A stretch of 13,509 bases of DNA. Origin: Candidatus Poribacteria bacterium. Its GTDB lineage: Bacteria; Poribacteria; WGA-4E; UBA9662. Both the position numbers and the translations under genes were made by a program. Below the pieces are notes generated by a model. It was given only the letters and a program-made list of their open reading frames with translations. It was not told the origin of the DNA and did not search any database. Of this stretch, positions 1-8,271 are shown piece after piece (position 1 is the first letter of the stretch; each line of letters opens with the position of its first letter). The DNA lies in contig PACG01000032.1 of NCBI GenBank assembly GCA_002699335.1, positions 1-13,509 of the forward strand, in the 5' to 3' direction.

Positions 1-3000
1 GACCAACTGACAATATTTGAACCATTGGTAATATGGATCTGTTGTTGAAATGTTTGCGTTTCGTAGATTTCGCCAATGCTATTCAGCGACAATTGGTTGG
101 TCTTATTAGCAAAAAATGGGTTTGAAGAGGGATCGTTAATACCTTCAGTTATCCGAACTTGGTTATCGGATAACTGATTCAACTTTACGACAGCGGAAGC
201 AGACTTTTGGTTACTAGTCATCGCAGAGATACGAACGCTTGCGGGTAGGGTCCCCGCCGTATAGGTGACATGGTAAGAACCATCAAAATTATTTCGCACC
301 TGGCTTAACATTCCGTCTTGGGCCTGTTCCTCAACTTTACCCGGGACGCCCGTACATGCAAGTGCAGTCAGTGATGTAAAGACAGGTGATGATATAAGTT
401 GTTCACTACGACAACTTTCTAAGGTAAGTTGAAGTTCTTGATCAGGTAAGCCTTCGCCGCCTGCATTCAGGACCGTAATCGTCATGCCCAAAGTTGAGGT
501 GCCATCAGCGAATAACTCCGATCGGGTAAGGCTAACTTCGACAGTTTCCGCTTCCTCTTTGGGCAGATCTATCGTTTCACCCGTGAATTCTATGCTGATT
601 TCAGACTGTAGTTGGAGGTCGTTGCTGAAGGCGTTGACCACTTTAGTGCCGGGCATTGCTGAAGTTACAGAAACCGTCGTTTGACCATACTGATTCGTTC
701 GGCGATATGAGTCAACCGATACCCCCTTTGCTGGCGTGACACCGATGCGCACGGGACGGTTTTGTAAGGAAAACCCATCATTGCTCAACAACTTGATAAA
801 GAGGCGAACTGACTCTCCTGTTTGGACTTGTTTAGGTCCACTGACAGCCAGAATCGATTTTTCAGCTGAAACAGGCATCTCGGTTAAAAGAAGTTTAATG
901 ACTCCGTCTACCGGACCGTCAGCATTTACTAGCGGATAACGAGAGACCTGTGCTGTCACCATCGCTTCGCCAGGTGAATTAACGCTTTTGTAAGTAGCTG
1001 TGTAGATTCCTTTGCTGTTGTTCGTCGCGTATGGATCGACACTTCCTAGATCTGCTTCTAGTGTAACTAAGGCGGATTCAACTGGTGCTCCATCTATATC
1101 GGTTACAGTAATGGTTAAAAGGGTTTTGGCTTTTGGGCTGGCTAGAATTTCGGTTTCACTGGCCTGAATCGATACCTGACCGATTTGGACAGTTCCGAGA
1201 TCGACTTCGATGCCGGCCTCCTCTAATTCGGGTATTTGAACCAGAATTGTGTTTGCTCTAAGCGGATTATCGCCCAGAAGCAGGAATTTGAGGTTAGGGA
1301 ATCCTTTTAAAAAGGCTAAGTCTATCTCGACCAGTCCTGCATTGGATAAATCCAGGGTCGTTAAGAAGACGGTATTGGATCGGGTTAAAGGGTCGAGTCG
1401 GAAAGATACGGCCCTTCCCCGATCGGAGCCGAGGGAAAGTTTTAACGCTGCCCGCAAGCGAGTTTCGATCATGGGATTCGAAATTGGAATAATATCGAAT
1501 GGAACTAAGGCGTCGTAGAAAACCTCAATTCTAGAGGTCTTCAGTTGGCTTAGAAGGTAAGTGACTGAGACATTATCGAGTGGATTTTGGTTCAACCAGA
1601 CTCTTCCTAAAGCGTGGACTCCGTAGGTCGGAATCAGTTGGCCTTCAACACGCTCCAGACTGTCCAGAAGCGGTTTAATGTTCCGGATCTGGTTACCTGT
1701 TAAGTCTAACCACTCCGTTACGCCGGGGATATTGGCCAAAACGGCGATCTCTGACACACGATTATGCGATAGGTCTAATCGACGGAGTTGATTCAATGTC
1801 GATAAAGCCGTAATATCTGTTATCTGGTTGTAAGGTAAACGCAAATTGGCCAAATCAGTCATTCTATCTAGGGCTGAGATATCTGAAATTTGGTTACTAC
1901 CTAGCTTTAGTGTCCTCATTTGCTTCAGTTTGGTCATTGGACGAATATTAGATAGGCGTCGCCCGGTTTGCGGGTTACGATTTGCCGTCAGTGCCAACGT
2001 CTGTAATTGGATGAGATTCGCTAAAGCTGAGATATCAGTCACCTGATTGTTACTACAATAGAGGTTTGTCAACCGAGATAACTTAGATAGTGGTGATAAG
2101 TCTTCAATCCGATTCCCATTGATCGATAAGAAGGTTAGACTCCCTAAATCTGCTAACGGGGAAATATCTGAGACCAGATTCCCTGCAATTGACAGATGTA
2201 CCAGTGCTGTCATTTGACCTATAATTGAAATATCGGTGATTTGATTGAGGGATAAATTCAATTCGTACAAGCCGGTACAGTACTCCAAACCAGCAAGATC
2301 GACAATGCCTAGATCGACAGCATTCAGCCTGGTCAATTGTGACAGATGATACTTGGTTAGTTTTGCTCCGGGGATGGGGGCGCCCAGGGTCAGGGCATTA
2401 CCTGTTATCTGATCTCTTAACGCTTGTTCCAGGTTTGGATCTGTAAACTGAACCGTTTCAGAGAAAATCGGTGGTGCGTCGGTTTCACCTGTATTGACCA
2501 TTTCGACTGGCTGCTGTAGTTCAGAGATTAAGTTTAGCTCTGTCAACTCACCCGCGAGTACTTCTTCTATCAATAACGTTTGCCCTACTGATCCGTATGT
2601 TTGGTCGTTTAAGCTGATAGTTACCATAACAGTATCATTTGTGGCCACGACAGCAGCCGTCCCGTTGCCTACCCCTACGGTGTAGTAACCATCGCTGGTG
2701 GTTAGCGTATGTTCGACCAGGCTGTTAACTACGACGGAAACTGTTACGCCCTCTCCTACACTGGAGGTGCCATCCTGTAAGTAGACCTGACCGCTTACCT
2801 CTAACGTTCCCGTTTTAACTGGTAGATCTGTTTCCAGGTCCAGTGAGACCTTGCCCAACTCAATTTCCAAGTTGGTCAAGTCGTGTGTCTTCTGATAAGT
2901 CTCACCTGCAGAATCAGTGACCGTAATCTCTAGCTGATCCCCCGATTGCGCTACAGGTTGAAGCGAATCAGAGAGCATCACGTTGTACTGGCTCTTAGTG

Positions 3001-4013
3001 TCCACCTTCCCTTCTTGACTGGTGCTGGAACCGATGTTGACCACCTTAACTATCTGACCTGGAGGGGCTTCCATACCCCCTTTTTCTAAATAGACCTTTC
3101 CTTCGATAACTAACGCGGATGTTGTTAAAATAATAGCAGGAGCATCTACTGGAGGTACGTTGGCAGAGCCTCCTTCTACTGATGGTTCGGATTCCTCAGC
3201 CGTGGAGTTGTCCTCTGATGTTTCGGCTGGATTGGTAACGACATTTGTATCTCCAGCCGGAGGAGCTTCGGCTTCAACTCCGCCTACCTCTGGCGGTATC
3301 TCGGGCTCAGCGGAAGTGGCGGGGGTTTCGGGTGATTCTACCCCCGTCTCACTTTCAGTCTCCAATTTCTCTGTCGTGGAGTCGTCGTTTGACGTTTCGG
3401 CTGGATCGGTAACGACATTTGTATCTCCGGCCGGGGGGACCTCGGCTTCAACTTCACCTACCTCTGCTGATGGGTCAGGAACAGTAACTTCTGTCACTGC
3501 AATTTCTGTGTCGATGATTGATACCGGTATCGGTTTAGCCTCCGCATCTCCTAGATTGGTGCTCTCCAAGCGAACGAAACTTTTGCCTTCTTGGTGGGCT
3601 TTGAAGTTAAGAACGACCAGTTTCCCGGGCGTACTAACTTCACCCTTATCGAGCAAAGCTGAGCTTAGACCAGTGATACTGCCAGCCTCATTGTCAATCG
3701 CACCCGGCTGAAAAAAGGCGTTCTTCAGTAAATCGCCTTCTTCCACCGATACGAGTTCCAAGATGCCGGGGTTGAAAAGAATGCCAGTCTCCCACCCAGC
3801 CAGATTAAATTTGCCTTCAATCATTAGGTCTAAGTTAAAGGTTTGCCCCGGAGTGATGGTGCCAACGTCAGAAAACACCAGCTTTGTTTCCACATCATCT
3901 TGGGCTTCTAACGGCCCTGTCCCTAGGCTGATCAAACAACCCAGCAGGCAGATTAGCAGAAGCAAAAAGGGAAAAGAAGACAATGATTCAAAAACCACAA
4001 ATGTCGGTTTCAT
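1..4013 (-). CDS. Secreted cohesin / Ig-like / leucine-rich-repeat / invasin-type Ig protein, C-terminus beyond window
   Basis: The frame reads without a stop from an ATG at 4013 to the left edge, about 1337 residues, so the C-terminus is missing. Residues 1-37 form a signal peptide with a core rich in Leu (FLLLLICLLGC). Cleavage could be at LEA|Q, or Cys26 could be lipidated. Residues 39-176 are a cohesin-like beta domain (NLAGWETGILFNP, EEGDFLK, FFQPGAID). A Pro/Glu/Thr-rich linker (about 179-295) contains a duplicated block. Two carboxypeptidase-regulatory-like Ig modules follow (about 299-400 and 402-505), then an LRR cap and repeats (521-835), a second short capped LRR block (844-925), and Big_1/invasin-like Ig domains starting near 945, 1048 and 1158. 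It begins 20 bases after the protease gene, so the two are probably one operon. A GTG at 4034 overlapping the upstream TAG is an alternative coupled start. Neither start has a clear Shine-Dalgarno. Likely role (inference): adhesin or scaffold at the cell surface. Confidence 0.88.
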   Translation of the reverse strand, partial: MKPTFVVFESLSSFPFLLLLICLLGCLISLGTGPLEAQDDVETKLVFSDVGTITPGQTFNLDLMIEGKFNLAGWETGILFNPGILELVSVEEGDLLKNAFFQPGAIDNEAGSITGLSSALLDKGEVSTPGKLVVLNFKAHQEGKSFVRLESTNLGDAEAKPIPVSIIDTEIAVTEVTVPDPSAEVGEVEAEVPPAGDTNVVTDPAETSNDDSTTEKLETESETGVESPETPATSAEPEIPPEVGGVEAEAPPAGDTNVVTNPAETSEDNSTAEESEPSVEGGSANVPPVDAPAIILTTSALVIEGKVYLEKGGMEAPPGQIVKVVNIGSSTSQEGKVDTKSQYNVMLSDSLQPVAQSGDQLEITVTDSAGETYQKTHDLTNLEIELGKVSLDLETDLPVKTGTLEVSGQVYLQDGTSSVGEGVTVSVVVNSLVEHTLTTSDGYYTVGVGNGTAAVVATNDTVMVTISLNDQTYGSVGQTLLIEEVLAGELTELNLISELQQPVEMVNTGETDAPPIFSETVQFTDPNLEQALRDQITGNALTLGAPIPGAKLTKYHLSQLTRLNAVDLGIVDLAGLEYCTGLYELNLSLNQITDISIIGQMTALVHLSIAGNLVSDISPLADLGSLTFLSINGNRIEDLSPLSKLSRLTNLYCSNNQVTDISALANLIQLQTLALTANRNPQTGRRLSNIRPMTKLKQMRTLKLGSNQISDISALDRMTDLANLRLPYNQITDITALSTLNQLRRLDLSHNRVSEIAVLANIPGVTEWLDLTGNQIRNIKPLLDSLERVEGQLIPTYGVHALGRVWLNQNPLDNVSVTYLLSQLKTSRIEVFYDALVPFDIIPISNPMIETRLRAALKLSLGSDRGRAVSFRLDPLTRSNTVFLTTLDLSNAGLVEIDLAFLKGFPNLKFLLLGDNPLRANTILVQIPELEEAGIEVDLGTVQIGQVSIQASETEILASPKAKTLLTITVTDIDGAPVESALVTLEADLGSVDPYATNNSKGIYTATYKSVNSPGEAMVTAQVSRYPLVNADGPVDGVIKLLLTEMPVSAEKSILAVSGPKQVQTGESVRLFIKLLSNDGFSLQNRPVRIGVTPAKGVSVDSYRRTNQYGQTTVSVTSAMPGTKVVNAFSNDLQLQSEISIEFTGETIDLPKEEAETVEVSLTRSELFADGTSTLGMTITVLNAGGEGLPDQELQLTLESCRSEQLISSPVFTSLTALACTGVPGKVEEQAQDGMLSQVRNNFDGSYHVTYTAGTLPASVRISAMTSNQKSASAVVKLNQLSDNQVRITEGINDPSSNPFFANKTNQLSLNSIGEIYETQTFQQQIHITNGSNIVSW
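1509..2453 (-). repeat. Leucine-rich repeat array (SDS22/internalin-like) within the secreted protein
   Basis: This stretch encodes residues 521-835 of the large secreted protein. It opens with a cap (VQFTDPNLEQALRDQ) of the type that precedes LRRs in poribacterial proteins. About ten repeats follow, mostly 22 residues long, with the pattern LxxLxLxxNxIxDIxxL, for example LYELNLSLNQITDIS, LTFLSINGNRIEDLS and LANLRLPYNQITDIT. One repeat is longer (ANRNPQTGRRLSNIRPM), and the last ones are irregular. A second cap-like segment at residue 846 (NPMIETRLRAALK) starts a further short block. Such arrays form curved protein-binding surfaces. The partner here is unknown. Confidence 0.85.
3199..3466 (-). 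repeat. In-frame direct duplication in the Pro/Glu/Thr-rich linker
   Basis: Two similar blocks of about 92 bases, at roughly 3199-3292 and 3373-3466, lie exactly 174 bases (58 codons) apart. They encode VEAEVPPAGDTNVVTDPAET and VEAEAPPAGDTNVVTNPAET. The spacing is a multiple of three, so the frame is kept. The sequence between the copies does not repeat clearly. The region links the cohesin domain to the Ig modules and is probably extended and flexible. It looks like an old tandem duplication that has diverged. Confidence 0.75.
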
Positions 4014-4033
4014 ATCGAGAGAAGTTACAGACA

Positions 4034-7000
4034 CTACTTCAAGATCACCATTTGGCGTGTTTGATAGTAGTCGCCGACTTGCAGGGAATAGAAGTATAAA
4101 CCACTGGAGACCAATTCTCCACTATCGGCGCTTCCGTCCCAATAGGCAGATCGGCCAGGATGGAGATATCGACCCGCCTTTAATCGCCCCATCTCAATGG
4201 TTCGGATGAGATTTCCAACTACATCGTAAATGATAATGGCCACCGGTTTGTCTTGGTCTGTATCGGCCAGTTGAAATGGGATCCAGGTTTCGGGGTTGAA
4301 GGGATTGGGATAGTTGGGTAGTAGTTGTGTCTTCTTGGATTGGCTTTCCGGTACCAGCGCCTTCAGTAAGTTGAGTGTGGTTACCGTGACTGAATCCAGA
4401 TTTGGTTGGCCTTCTAATTTAGAAATTAGTCTGCTGACCTGCTGTTTCTGTGGGCCACTGAGTGTCACCATGATGGCGGATGGAGCAGTATTAAGCGTCT
4501 GCTGTTGACCGAAATACTTGGCTACCTTGACCAAATCCAGAATATCGATCTTGCCATCGGCGTTGACATCACCTTCCAAATCTGTACCAGTTTGACCAAA
4601 ACCGTTCGCCACTTTAACCAAATCTAAAATATTGACGATACCATCCACATTGGCGTCGCCAGGGAGAGCACTGGTGACCTCAACTGTGGTATCTTCCACC
4701 TTTACAGGTATTACCTTACCGGTTGCGTCGCCTAACTCGACATTTTTCAATTGCAGTTGGCTCTGACCAATCGCAATGGGTTTGAAGATCAATGTTAGCA
4801 ATCGACCGGTGCCTTTAGCACCGCCCGCTCCCAAGAAAACGGACAATAGATCTGTCACGCTTCCTGTTTCGGGATCAATTGTTCCCGGTTGAAAATAGGC
4901 CTCTTGTCCATCCGGTTTCAGGAAATCGCCTTCCTGAACGGTTTGTAGAGATAACAGTTTAGGATCGTAAGAGAGATCGAACGTCCAACCGGCCAGATTG
5001 ATTGCCTCTTGCACTTGAACCGTGATTGACATCTCCTGGCCTAGATTCGGTGTCTGGGGTACGACGAAACCGATCTTGGCCTTAGCTTCAACTGACTCAG
5101 TCAGTTCTGGTGCAGTTGGTTTCTCAACGACCGTAATTGTTGTACTAACGGGTTGAGCGCTGCCATCCGCATTTTGGGCATGGAAGACAATGGTATAGGT
5201 GCCTAGTTGGCTGAAGCCATCGTAGATCAATTGGTAGGTCGATGGATCGGTTTCGCTGGGAACCAGGTCTTGGCCGATGATCAAGGAGTCAAGGCTTTGC
5301 CAATCTTCCACTTTCTGCAAAGGATCGTAATCAGGTGGGATAATAGCGGCAAAGACACGCTCTATCTCGGCACCAGTAGCCTCAATCGACAGGGTTATAC
5401 CTTCTGTTGCCTGCCGAACTTCGATCGGCTCTGGTGCTTGCCCCAAGGTAGGTGGTATAGCCAAGGCGGTGATATCGCCCGGAATCCAGCGCTGACCGAC
5501 TGCGCTGAAGTCGAGCCATTCATTGGCTTTGGCATTCCCGTTGGCCTCTAACTGTGGGAATTGGCCCAGATGGAGAGAGTTGGCCCCGTTCATCATTTCA
5601 GCTGTTTGTTCAAAAGCATCTCGGATGGTCTGGTTGGCAGCTATTTGCTGAAAGAACTGAGTTGAGAAGGATGACGAACGCAGGATTCTGGCTTGTTTAT
5701 CCGACCTGGTACTGGTAATGATGATCCGATTCGGTCTTGACAATTCGGGGGTGATGAAACGACCACTATAGCAGGCCTCAACTACAATAGTGGTTGCCGT
5801 TTCTGCTGGCAGTTGGTCGAGCCAGTCCGCCAGTTGCTGAGGACTAAGGTAAGCCCGGCTCTCACTTCGACTCTCCAGTAAAAATCGATCTTCTAGGTTA
5901 TGCGACAACAGGTAGAGGTAGAGGGGAACATTCTGGTTGACCGACTCGCCTGCCCATTTTACAATCGACGATTCTAGCGTCTCGATCGTGGTTTCAGCAT
6001 CGGCCCCCTGGGTCAAGGTCGGTTCCGGCGACAAGAAGTAGATGTCCTGGTCTGGGTCAAAACCACGATCAACCAGCGTCTGATAGACGGTCTTCGCCAA
6101 ACCGTTGAAATTCTTCCATTCCCGCTCTTTCTCGGCGTTCACGCCGCCCAGCACCACGATAGCCTTGCCAAACTGTTTAACTACCTGGAAAGTGAAGGTC
6201 TCCTCCAACCGCTGGTAGTTGGCATTGCCGAGCCAGGTCAAAGTCACATTCCACTGCCCCTCCTGGTCAGCGATTAGATCGTATTTGTATTCCCCATTCT
6301 CTTTACTCTGCAACGTTTGTTCAACCCATTCGGCATCCGGTTTTACCACTTTCAGACCGATTTTTTTAACTGTGTTAGGGTTGGTCAGCAGTCGTCCCTG
6401 GATAGGATAAGTTTTCCCTAATTCGGTGCTGGTTTGGCTCAGCAAAAGGAATTTGGCCTGTCCTTTGCCGACGAGCACTTGTTTTTCACGTTGAACCGAC
6501 GCAATTTCGTCATCTCCTGCCACCTCTACACCGATCGACCAAACGCCGACGGCGTCCATTTGGTAAGGCATGACCAAACCGAATCGGCCTTCAGTCGTTG
6601 TTTTGATCTCTAATTTTTTCAGTTGGCCGCCCGGGCTGGTGAAAGTGATGACAACCGGTAAACCTTGTAGTTTCTTAGCCTCTACCGTGCTATTGATTAG
6701 TTCACCCGTTAGATCCAGTAACTGACCGAAGGCAACCTCTGAAGAGGATAGGGTGATAGATAAATTAGACTCTATCGGTCCAAAAACAGTCTTGTCGGTG
6801 TTGGCAACGTCACCCTCAGGTTTTTCAGGAATAGTGACCTTAGTCTGGCTCTGCCCATCAGCTAACACAGATGTATTCTCTGGCTGTTGGTTTAATTTGA
6901 CCGGGGTTTTTGGCGGCGTTACACTGGTTTGGTCAGTAGTCACAGTTCCATCATCAGTGGTGACCGTAATAGTATCTTTCCGCGGTAATAGGACTTCAAT

Positions 7001-7387
7001 GGAAGCCTCGAGTGCCTCTATATCAGCCGTAGTTACCGTGTAGGTCTTTTGGCCTTTAATCTTGTTGGTTGCATTCTCTGTTACCGTGATAACAATTTGG
7101 TCTCCTACCTTAGTTCGATTGGAACCAAAGATATCGAAAAAGCTAGTGGTAAAGCTACCGTCTGACCGTGTTTCGGCTTTAGGATCTGTTAACCAGCCAG
7201 AAGTAACTCTCTTATTCTCTGTTACCACTGAATATCCGCCACCAACTGTAACCCTGTCTCCATATTTGACCACTCCCTTAATTGTGAAAACATCGGTCTC
7301 TTGCCCTATTGATATGGATGAAAAGAGAGTAAAAGCCAAAGTTATTATCAAATGAGAGATGGAGATGAAGTTACTGTTTATGCCCAT
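4034..7387 (-). CDS. Secreted clan CD (C13/caspase-like) cysteine peptidase with Ig, cohesin, dockerin and C-terminal sorting domains
   Basis: The predicted protein is 1117 residues. Residues 1-28 are a signal peptide (hydrophobic LIITLAFTLFSSISIG). A carboxypeptidase-regulatory-like Ig module covers about 33-135, and two further beta modules about 205-402. The peptidase domain (about 405-625) has alternating beta strands: GKAIVVLGG (407), YLYLLSHN with candidate catalytic His496, VVEACYSG with candidate Cys539, and RIIITSTRSD (554). This is the order of the legumain/caspase/gingipain clan, although the usual His-Gly is His-Asn here. Another Ig-like strand set ends near 755. A cohesin domain covers 770-906. 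A dockerin (908-955) has two perfect calcium loops (D911/N913/D915/N919/D922 and D940/N942/D944/D948/D951). The end, from 1022, is a FlgD-Ig-like/T9SS-like sorting domain. The gene is first of a probable pair with the LRR protein. No Shine-Dalgarno is obvious. Substrate unknown. Confidence 0.92.
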   Translation of the reverse strand: MGINSNFISISHLIITLAFTLFSSISIGQETDVFTIKGVVKYGDRVTVGGGYSVVTENKRVTSGWLTDPKAETRSDGSFTTSFFDIFGSNRTKVGDQIVITVTENATNKIKGQKTYTVTTADIEALEASIEVLLPRKDTITVTTDDGTVTTDQTSVTPPKTPVKLNQQPENTSVLADGQSQTKVTIPEKPEGDVANTDKTVFGPIESNLSITLSSSEVAFGQLLDLTGELINSTVEAKKLQGLPVVITFTSPGGQLKKLEIKTTTEGRFGLVMPYQMDAVGVWSIGVEVAGDDEIASVQREKQVLVGKGQAKFLLLSQTSTELGKTYPIQGRLLTNPNTVKKIGLKVVKPDAEWVEQTLQSKENGEYKYDLIADQEGQWNVTLTWLGNANYQRLEETFTFQVVKQFGKAIVVLGGVNAEKEREWKNFNGLAKTVYQTLVDRGFDPDQDIYFLSPEPTLTQGADAETTIETLESSIVKWAGESVNQNVPLYLYLLSHNLEDRFLLESRSESRAYLSPQQLADWLDQLPAETATTIVVEACYSGRFITPELSRPNRIIITSTRSDKQARILRSSSFSTQFFQQIAANQTIRDAFEQTAEMMNGANSLHLGQFPQLEANGNAKANEWLDFSAVGQRWIPGDITALAIPPTLGQAPEPIEVRQATEGITLSIEATGAEIERVFAAIIPPDYDPLQKVEDWQSLDSLIIGQDLVPSETDPSTYQLIYDGFSQLGTYTIVFHAQNADGSAQPVSTTITVVEKPTAPELTESVEAKAKIGFVVPQTPNLGQEMSITVQVQEAINLAGWTFDLSYDPKLLSLQTVQEGDFLKPDGQEAYFQPGTIDPETGSVTDLLSVFLGAGGAKGTGRLLTLIFKPIAIGQSQLQLKNVELGDATGKVIPVKVEDTTVEVTSALPGDANVDGIVNILDLVKVANGFGQTGTDLEGDVNADGKIDILDLVKVAKYFGQQQTLNTAPSAIMVTLSGPQKQQVSRLISKLEGQPNLDSVTVTTLNLLKALVPESQSKKTQLLPNYPNPFNPETWIPFQLADTDQDKPVAIIIYDVVGNLIRTIEMGRLKAGRYLHPGRSAYWDGSADSGELVSSGLYFYSLQVGDYYQTRQMVILK

Positions 7388-7514
7388 TTGCTAAAAATAT
7401 TAGGCCTAGAATATATTGCCTCGGCCCGGAACCAATACGACGGCTGTTGATCGCAGTATGAATTGTGTCTCTATTTTATCAAATAGGAGCAGAAAAGGTA
7501 ACCCGGGTTATGGG
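7388..7514 (-). promoter_or_regulatory. Gap likely to hold the promoter of the secreted-protein pair
   Basis: These 127 bases separate the phosphoesterase gene from the two secreted-protein genes. This is the largest gap in this half, and function changes across it. It is AT-rich close to the downstream start (for example TATATT and TAATATT on the minus strand), but I find no well spaced -35/-10 pair. A promoter here is inferred from position only. Confidence 0.3.
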
Positions 7515-7523
7515 TTAGGCTGA
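7499..7523 (-). terminator. Possible weak intrinsic terminator after the phosphoesterase gene
   Basis: On the minus strand, TAACCC straddling the end of the phosphoesterase gene can pair with GGGTTA across a seven-base loop (ATAACCC). CCTTTTCT follows. The right half of this hairpin is part of a perfect 12-base palindrome, TAACCCGGGTTA (7499-7510), four bases past the stop codon. The stem is only six pairs and the T tract is broken, so this is a weak candidate. Confidence 0.25.
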
Positions 7524-8243
7524 ATGAATTGGTGAAAAGGGCCCCAGTTGCAGGCCATGCACGTCAACAATCCCATTACGGGTATAGGCAAACCAGATGT
7601 CAGCCTGTTCTGAATTCATGGCTGAGTGCTGATAATCTTGGGCCAGTAGGTCGAGGTCATAATCGACCCGATGGTACTGGATTTGCCCGTCCTCGATCAC
7701 TATGCATTGGGCACGGTAGTCGCCGTCACGAGTTTGACCAATAGTGCCTGGGTTAGCCACCAACTTGCCGTCAATTTCCAATCGCATGGCCATGTGGGTG
7801 TGCCCGGCCAGAATCCGGTCTTGGTCTAAACCCTGTAGATTTTGCCTGTTTTTGGCTTCCTCGGCGTAGGGGTGCAATCGACCTGTCAGGTGATTACTAG
7901 GCGAGCCGTGAACCAAGCAGTAGGAGATATCATCTCTTTCCAGAGTCAACAGGGTGGGCAGATTGTTGAGATAATCTAAATCGTTTATCGACGTATTGTG
8001 CGGAAACCAGCCTGTCCAGCCATCATCAGCCTGAGGTTGACATTTAGCAAAGCTGAGATCGTGGTTTCCAACTACCACTTGATCACAGTGTTGGCGAACT
8101 AGGTCGATGCAAGCGGATGGCATGGGCCCGTATTCGACGATGTCGCCCAAACACCAAACTTCGTCTGCATTGTCGAAAGCGTCAAGGGTGGCTTTCAAAG
8201 CACGATAGTTGGCGTGGATATCAGCAACGACTAAAATCTTCAT
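7515..8243 (-). CDS. Calcineurin-like metallophosphoesterase
   Basis: The 242-residue protein carries the complete metallophosphoesterase motif set: DxH at D8/H10 (VVADIHANYRA), GD at 33-34 (CLGDIVEYGP), GNHD at 59-62, VHGSP at 112, and GHTH at 147-150. These residues hold the two metal ions. The length and the order of motifs match the small YfcE/MJ0936-like bacterial branch, many of which hydrolyse phosphodiesters in vitro. The true substrate cannot be read from the sequence. There is no signal peptide, so it should be cytoplasmic. It lies 28 bases downstream of the cyclophilin-fold gene, probably as the last gene of that transcript. An AGGA sits about 11 bases before the ATG, which is rather far for a ribosome binding site. 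Confidence 0.92.
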   Translation of the reverse strand: MKILVVADIHANYRALKATLDAFDNADEVWCLGDIVEYGPMPSACIDLVRQHCDQVVVGNHDLSFAKCQPQADDGWTGWFPHNTSINDLDYLNNLPTLLTLERDDISYCLVHGSPSNHLTGRLHPYAEEAKNRQNLQGLDQDRILAGHTHMAMRLEIDGKLVANPGTIGQTRDGDYRAQCIVIEDGQIQYHRVDYDLDLLAQDYQHSAMNSEQADIWFAYTRNGIVDVHGLQLGPFSPIHSA

Positions 8244-8271
8244 TTAATGAAAAATCCTATTCTGCTGATTC

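Noticed and set aside
1509..2453. Evenly spaced repeats suggesting a CRISPR array or DNA repeat
   Set aside because: The 66-base periodicity is the 22-residue LRR codon pattern. The DNA units are diverged and there are no identical repeats with unique spacers.
3160..3711. 183-residue plus-strand frame rich in Ser, Thr and Val
   Set aside because: It lies antisense to the Pro/Glu/Thr-rich linker and cohesin of the secreted protein. Its repetitive composition mirrors the duplicated linker, and it has no family features.
1..4013. Possibility that the left 4 kb is non-coding or a decayed gene
   Set aside because: The minus frame from 4013 reads to the edge without a stop and shows intact cohesin, Ig and LRR modules. 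It merely lacks a stop codon inside the window.
3763..4209. 148-residue plus-strand frame crossing the junction of the two secreted-protein genes
   Set aside because: It is antisense to the signal peptide of one gene and the sorting domain of the other, with a translation typical of a shadow frame.
7499..7510. Perfect palindrome TAACCCGGGTTA as an operator
   Set aside because: It is a single 12-base copy directly after a stop codon, better explained as part of a weak terminator hairpin. There is no second copy near a promoter.
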